The position numbers and the translations under genes were made by a program. Shown here one piece after another: positions 16,208-17,731 of a stretch of DNA of 17,731 bases; positions within the stretch are counted from its first letter, which is position 1, and the number at the start of each line of letters is the position of its first letter. The notes beneath the pieces were generated by a model. The model was not told where the DNA came from and did no database searches. It saw only the letters and a program-made list of their open reading frames with translations. Where the stretch lies: contig DDEP01000087.1 of assembly GCA_002336465.1 (NCBI GenBank), forward strand, positions 1 to 17,731, read 5' to 3'. This stretch comes from Pedobacter sp. UBA1951. Lineage in GTDB: Bacteria; Bacteroidota; Bacteroidia; Sphingobacteriales; Sphingobacteriaceae.

Positions 16208-16978
16208 ATGAAAACAACATTTACTAAATTAGCAATTACATCCATTATTCTGCTTTTCTCTTTCGTGGTCAAAAGCAAGGCGCAAACTTATTACAATCTT
16301 TATTTATGTGATAATGCTACCGCAACACTACATCCTGTAGAGCCCATTACACCGTTAGTAACAGGCGATAAAGTTCATTGGTTTTTAGATGGAAATGAAA
16401 TACTACCTGCTAAAGAGTATGATGGTACAAACGCTTCAATAGATTTAATTGTTCCTGCAAGTTTAACGGTTGGTCTGCATAAATATACATCAGCGATCGA
16501 AAATGCAGGGGGCTGTATAGGGCCGCAATCAAATGAGTTTACTGTTTATAAACTGCCAACAAAAACATTGGATCTTACTAAAAACAGAGCAGCATATTGT
16601 GCAGAAGAAAACAATTCAATAAAAGATGCTACCATTACCGCTACTACTACTCTTACACCTGCTTTGCCACCTCTTCCAGATGGAATTGAATATGAATATA
16701 CTTGGTCGGCAACTTTTAAAGATAAAGCGGCTGATCCAGCAGTTTCGGTAAATCCAATCACTTCAATCGGCCAAATTAACGGAAATGAATTTAAACTTAA
16801 TACAAAAAACGCAGGGATTTATGAATTTACTGCTACCGTTAAGTATAAACGTACAGCTGCTGCAGTAGCCGCTAGTAGTGCGCTAAAAGCAAATGATGGT
16901 TGTGAGGTATCGCAAACTGCAACACAAATTGTAACTGTTACACCAATACCTACCAAACCTACAATAACATTAAATTAA
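16208..16978 (+). CDS. Secreted Ig-like adhesin-type protein lacking a sorting domain
   Basis: A 256-residue protein with a signal peptide (KLAITSIILLFSFVVKSKA, cleavage before Q26). The mature part reads as two Ig/PKD-like beta modules: about 28-115 (VTGDKVHWFLDGNEIL, HKYTSAIENAGGCIGP) and about 117-250 (YEYTWSATFKDKA, NAGIYEFTATVKYKR). Paired cysteines (CDN, GGCIG, YCAEE, DGCEV) could form disulfides. It ends VTPIPTKPTITLN at a point where similar repeat proteins usually start their next Ig domain, and has no visible T9SS C-terminal domain. It starts 30 nt after the large adhesin gene, in the same frame by coincidence, and is followed 32 nt later by a gene that does carry a sorting domain. 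I recognise no specific family; a structural role on the cell surface is inferred. Confidence 0.75.
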   Translation: MKTTFTKLAITSIILLFSFVVKSKAQTYYNLYLCDNATATLHPVEPITPLVTGDKVHWFLDGNEILPAKEYDGTNASIDLIVPASLTVGLHKYTSAIENAGGCIGPQSNEFTVYKLPTKTLDLTKNRAAYCAEENNSIKDATITATTTLTPALPPLPDGIEYEYTWSATFKDKAADPAVSVNPITSIGQINGNEFKLNTKNAGIYEFTATVKYKRTAAAVAASSALKANDGCEVSQTATQIVTVTPIPTKPTITLN

Positions 16979-17010
16979 TGTAGCTGAAAAGACATAGTTC
17001 CTTTAAAAGG

Positions 17011-17731
17011 ATGAATATCCGTAAACTGATATTTTTAGTTGCGTTGTTTTTGCAGGTCTTTGCTGTAAAAGCCCAAACTCTAAACGAAGTAAGAATACCA
17101 TTAGGTGCCTCGGTAACCTTAAATGCCCACTCAAATGGTAGTTATTCTTATCAATGGTATAGAGATGGGAGATCTATTGCCAATGCAAACCAAGCAACTT
17201 ATACCGCTAGCTTAGCGGGAGACTATCAGGTTATTGCTATAAACCAAGGCAACTGTCAATCCGATATTTCTGATGTATTCAGGGTTATCGTTGAGTTTTC
17301 AGATTTAGAAATTATAAAAACATCAGAAACAAGATTTGTAGGGCCTAATGAAAATTTTGACTATACCATAACTGTTTTAAATAAAGGGAATACCGCCAAC
17401 ACCAATATTGTTGCATCAGATCAATTACCCTCTTCATTAAAATTTGTGGCAATAGCCAATGTAAATAAGGGTGATGCAACGTACAACAATCATATAATTA
17501 CTTGGAACATAGCAGAGTTATTGGTAGATCAAACCGCCACTTTAGTGATTAAAGTACAAGGAAAAACCAATGGAACGGTAATGAATACGGCAAGGGTAGA
17601 GGGTAACCCTGCCTTACCAGACCCCGATTTAACCAATAATACTTCTACGGATACAAAGAGGATTATTGGGGATGTAAAAATTCCAAATGTAATTACACCA
17701 AATGGTGATGGTAAAAATGATGTACTTAAAA
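17011..17731 (+). CDS. Secreted Ig-like/DUF11 protein with T9SS type B sorting domain (partial, 3' end missing)
   Basis: The reading frame opens at the ATG at 17011, preceded in frame by a TAG at 16981, and runs off the window after about 240 codons. The signal peptide is NIRKLIFLVALFLQVFAVKA-Q. An Ig-like module follows (about 23-92, YSYQWYRDGRSIANANQATY, AGDYQVIAINQGNC), then a DUF11 domain (about 93-210, DLEIIKTSETRFVGPNENFD, YTITVLNKGNTANT, ending in PDPDLTNNTSTDTK). The visible end, IPNVITPNGDGKNDVLK, is the start of the gliding-motility-associated C-terminal domain, the T9SS type B sorting signal, which normally runs about 80-90 residues. The complete protein is therefore probably about 310-330 residues. 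It is the only one of the three adjacent adhesin genes with a recognisable T9SS signal, so it may anchor or recruit the other two. Confidence 0.88.
   Translation, partial: MNIRKLIFLVALFLQVFAVKAQTLNEVRIPLGASVTLNAHSNGSYSYQWYRDGRSIANANQATYTASLAGDYQVIAINQGNCQSDISDVFRVIVEFSDLEIIKTSETRFVGPNENFDYTITVLNKGNTANTNIVASDQLPSSLKFVAIANVNKGDATYNNHIITWNIAELLVDQTATLVIKVQGKTNGTVMNTARVEGNPALPDPDLTNNTSTDTKRIIGDVKIPNVITPNGDGKNDVLK

Noticed and set aside
16175..16210. Readthrough fusion of the large adhesin with the 256-residue protein (both in the same frame, one TAG between)
   Set aside because: The downstream protein begins with a complete signal peptide after its own A-rich leader, so a fusion makes no sense; the shared frame is chance.

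Overview
The window looks like chromosome from a Bacteroidota organism, most likely Sphingobacteriaceae (Pedobacter-like). The basis is a SusC/SusD outer-membrane uptake pair, many short lipoprotein signal peptides, A-rich leaders without Shine-Dalgarno sequences, a type IX secretion (T9SS) type B sorting motif, and SprB/DUF11 adhesin modules. Assignment below family level is inference. No tRNA, rRNA, CRISPR array or transposase gene was seen.

Region 1 (about 30-10104) is a tight same-strand run with gaps of 4-24 nt: SusC-type TonB-dependent transporter, SusD-type lipoprotein, a DUF5689-type lipoprotein, a phospholipase D-fold lipoprotein, a calcineurin-like metallophosphoesterase and a glycerophosphodiester phosphodiesterase (GDPD) lipoprotein. 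A strong hairpin (10123-10158) follows. Region 2 (10201-12236) carries a very clear GlpT-type glycerol-3-phosphate:phosphate antiporter and, 2 nt later, an SGNH/GDSL esterase gene split by one in-frame TAG. Together the two regions read as an uptake and breakdown locus for an organophosphate. Surface PLD and SusCD would capture and cleave a phosphodiester-rich polymer or lipid headgroup, GDPD would release glycerol-3-phosphate, and GlpT would import it. This is inferred from gene content; the substrate is unknown, and extracellular nucleic acid or teichoic acid are alternatives.

Region 3 (12237-12444) is a short non-coding spacer between convergent genes. It is filled by a fold-back element of about 184 bp with imperfect terminal inverted repeats and a nested palindrome. 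Next comes a small minus-strand Spy/CpxP-like secreted helical protein (12445-12822), then a non-coding stretch of about 313 nt between divergent genes.

Region 4 (13136-17731, runs off the end) holds three consecutive plus-strand genes for secreted adhesin-like proteins: a 1013-residue Gly-rich/DUF11/cadherin-like/SprB protein, a 256-residue Ig-like protein, and a third protein (Ig-like, DUF11, start of a T9SS type B C-terminal domain) cut by the window edge. The first two lack a recognisable sorting domain and end in a similar short motif, so the set looks like one multidomain adhesin divided over three separately exported polypeptides.
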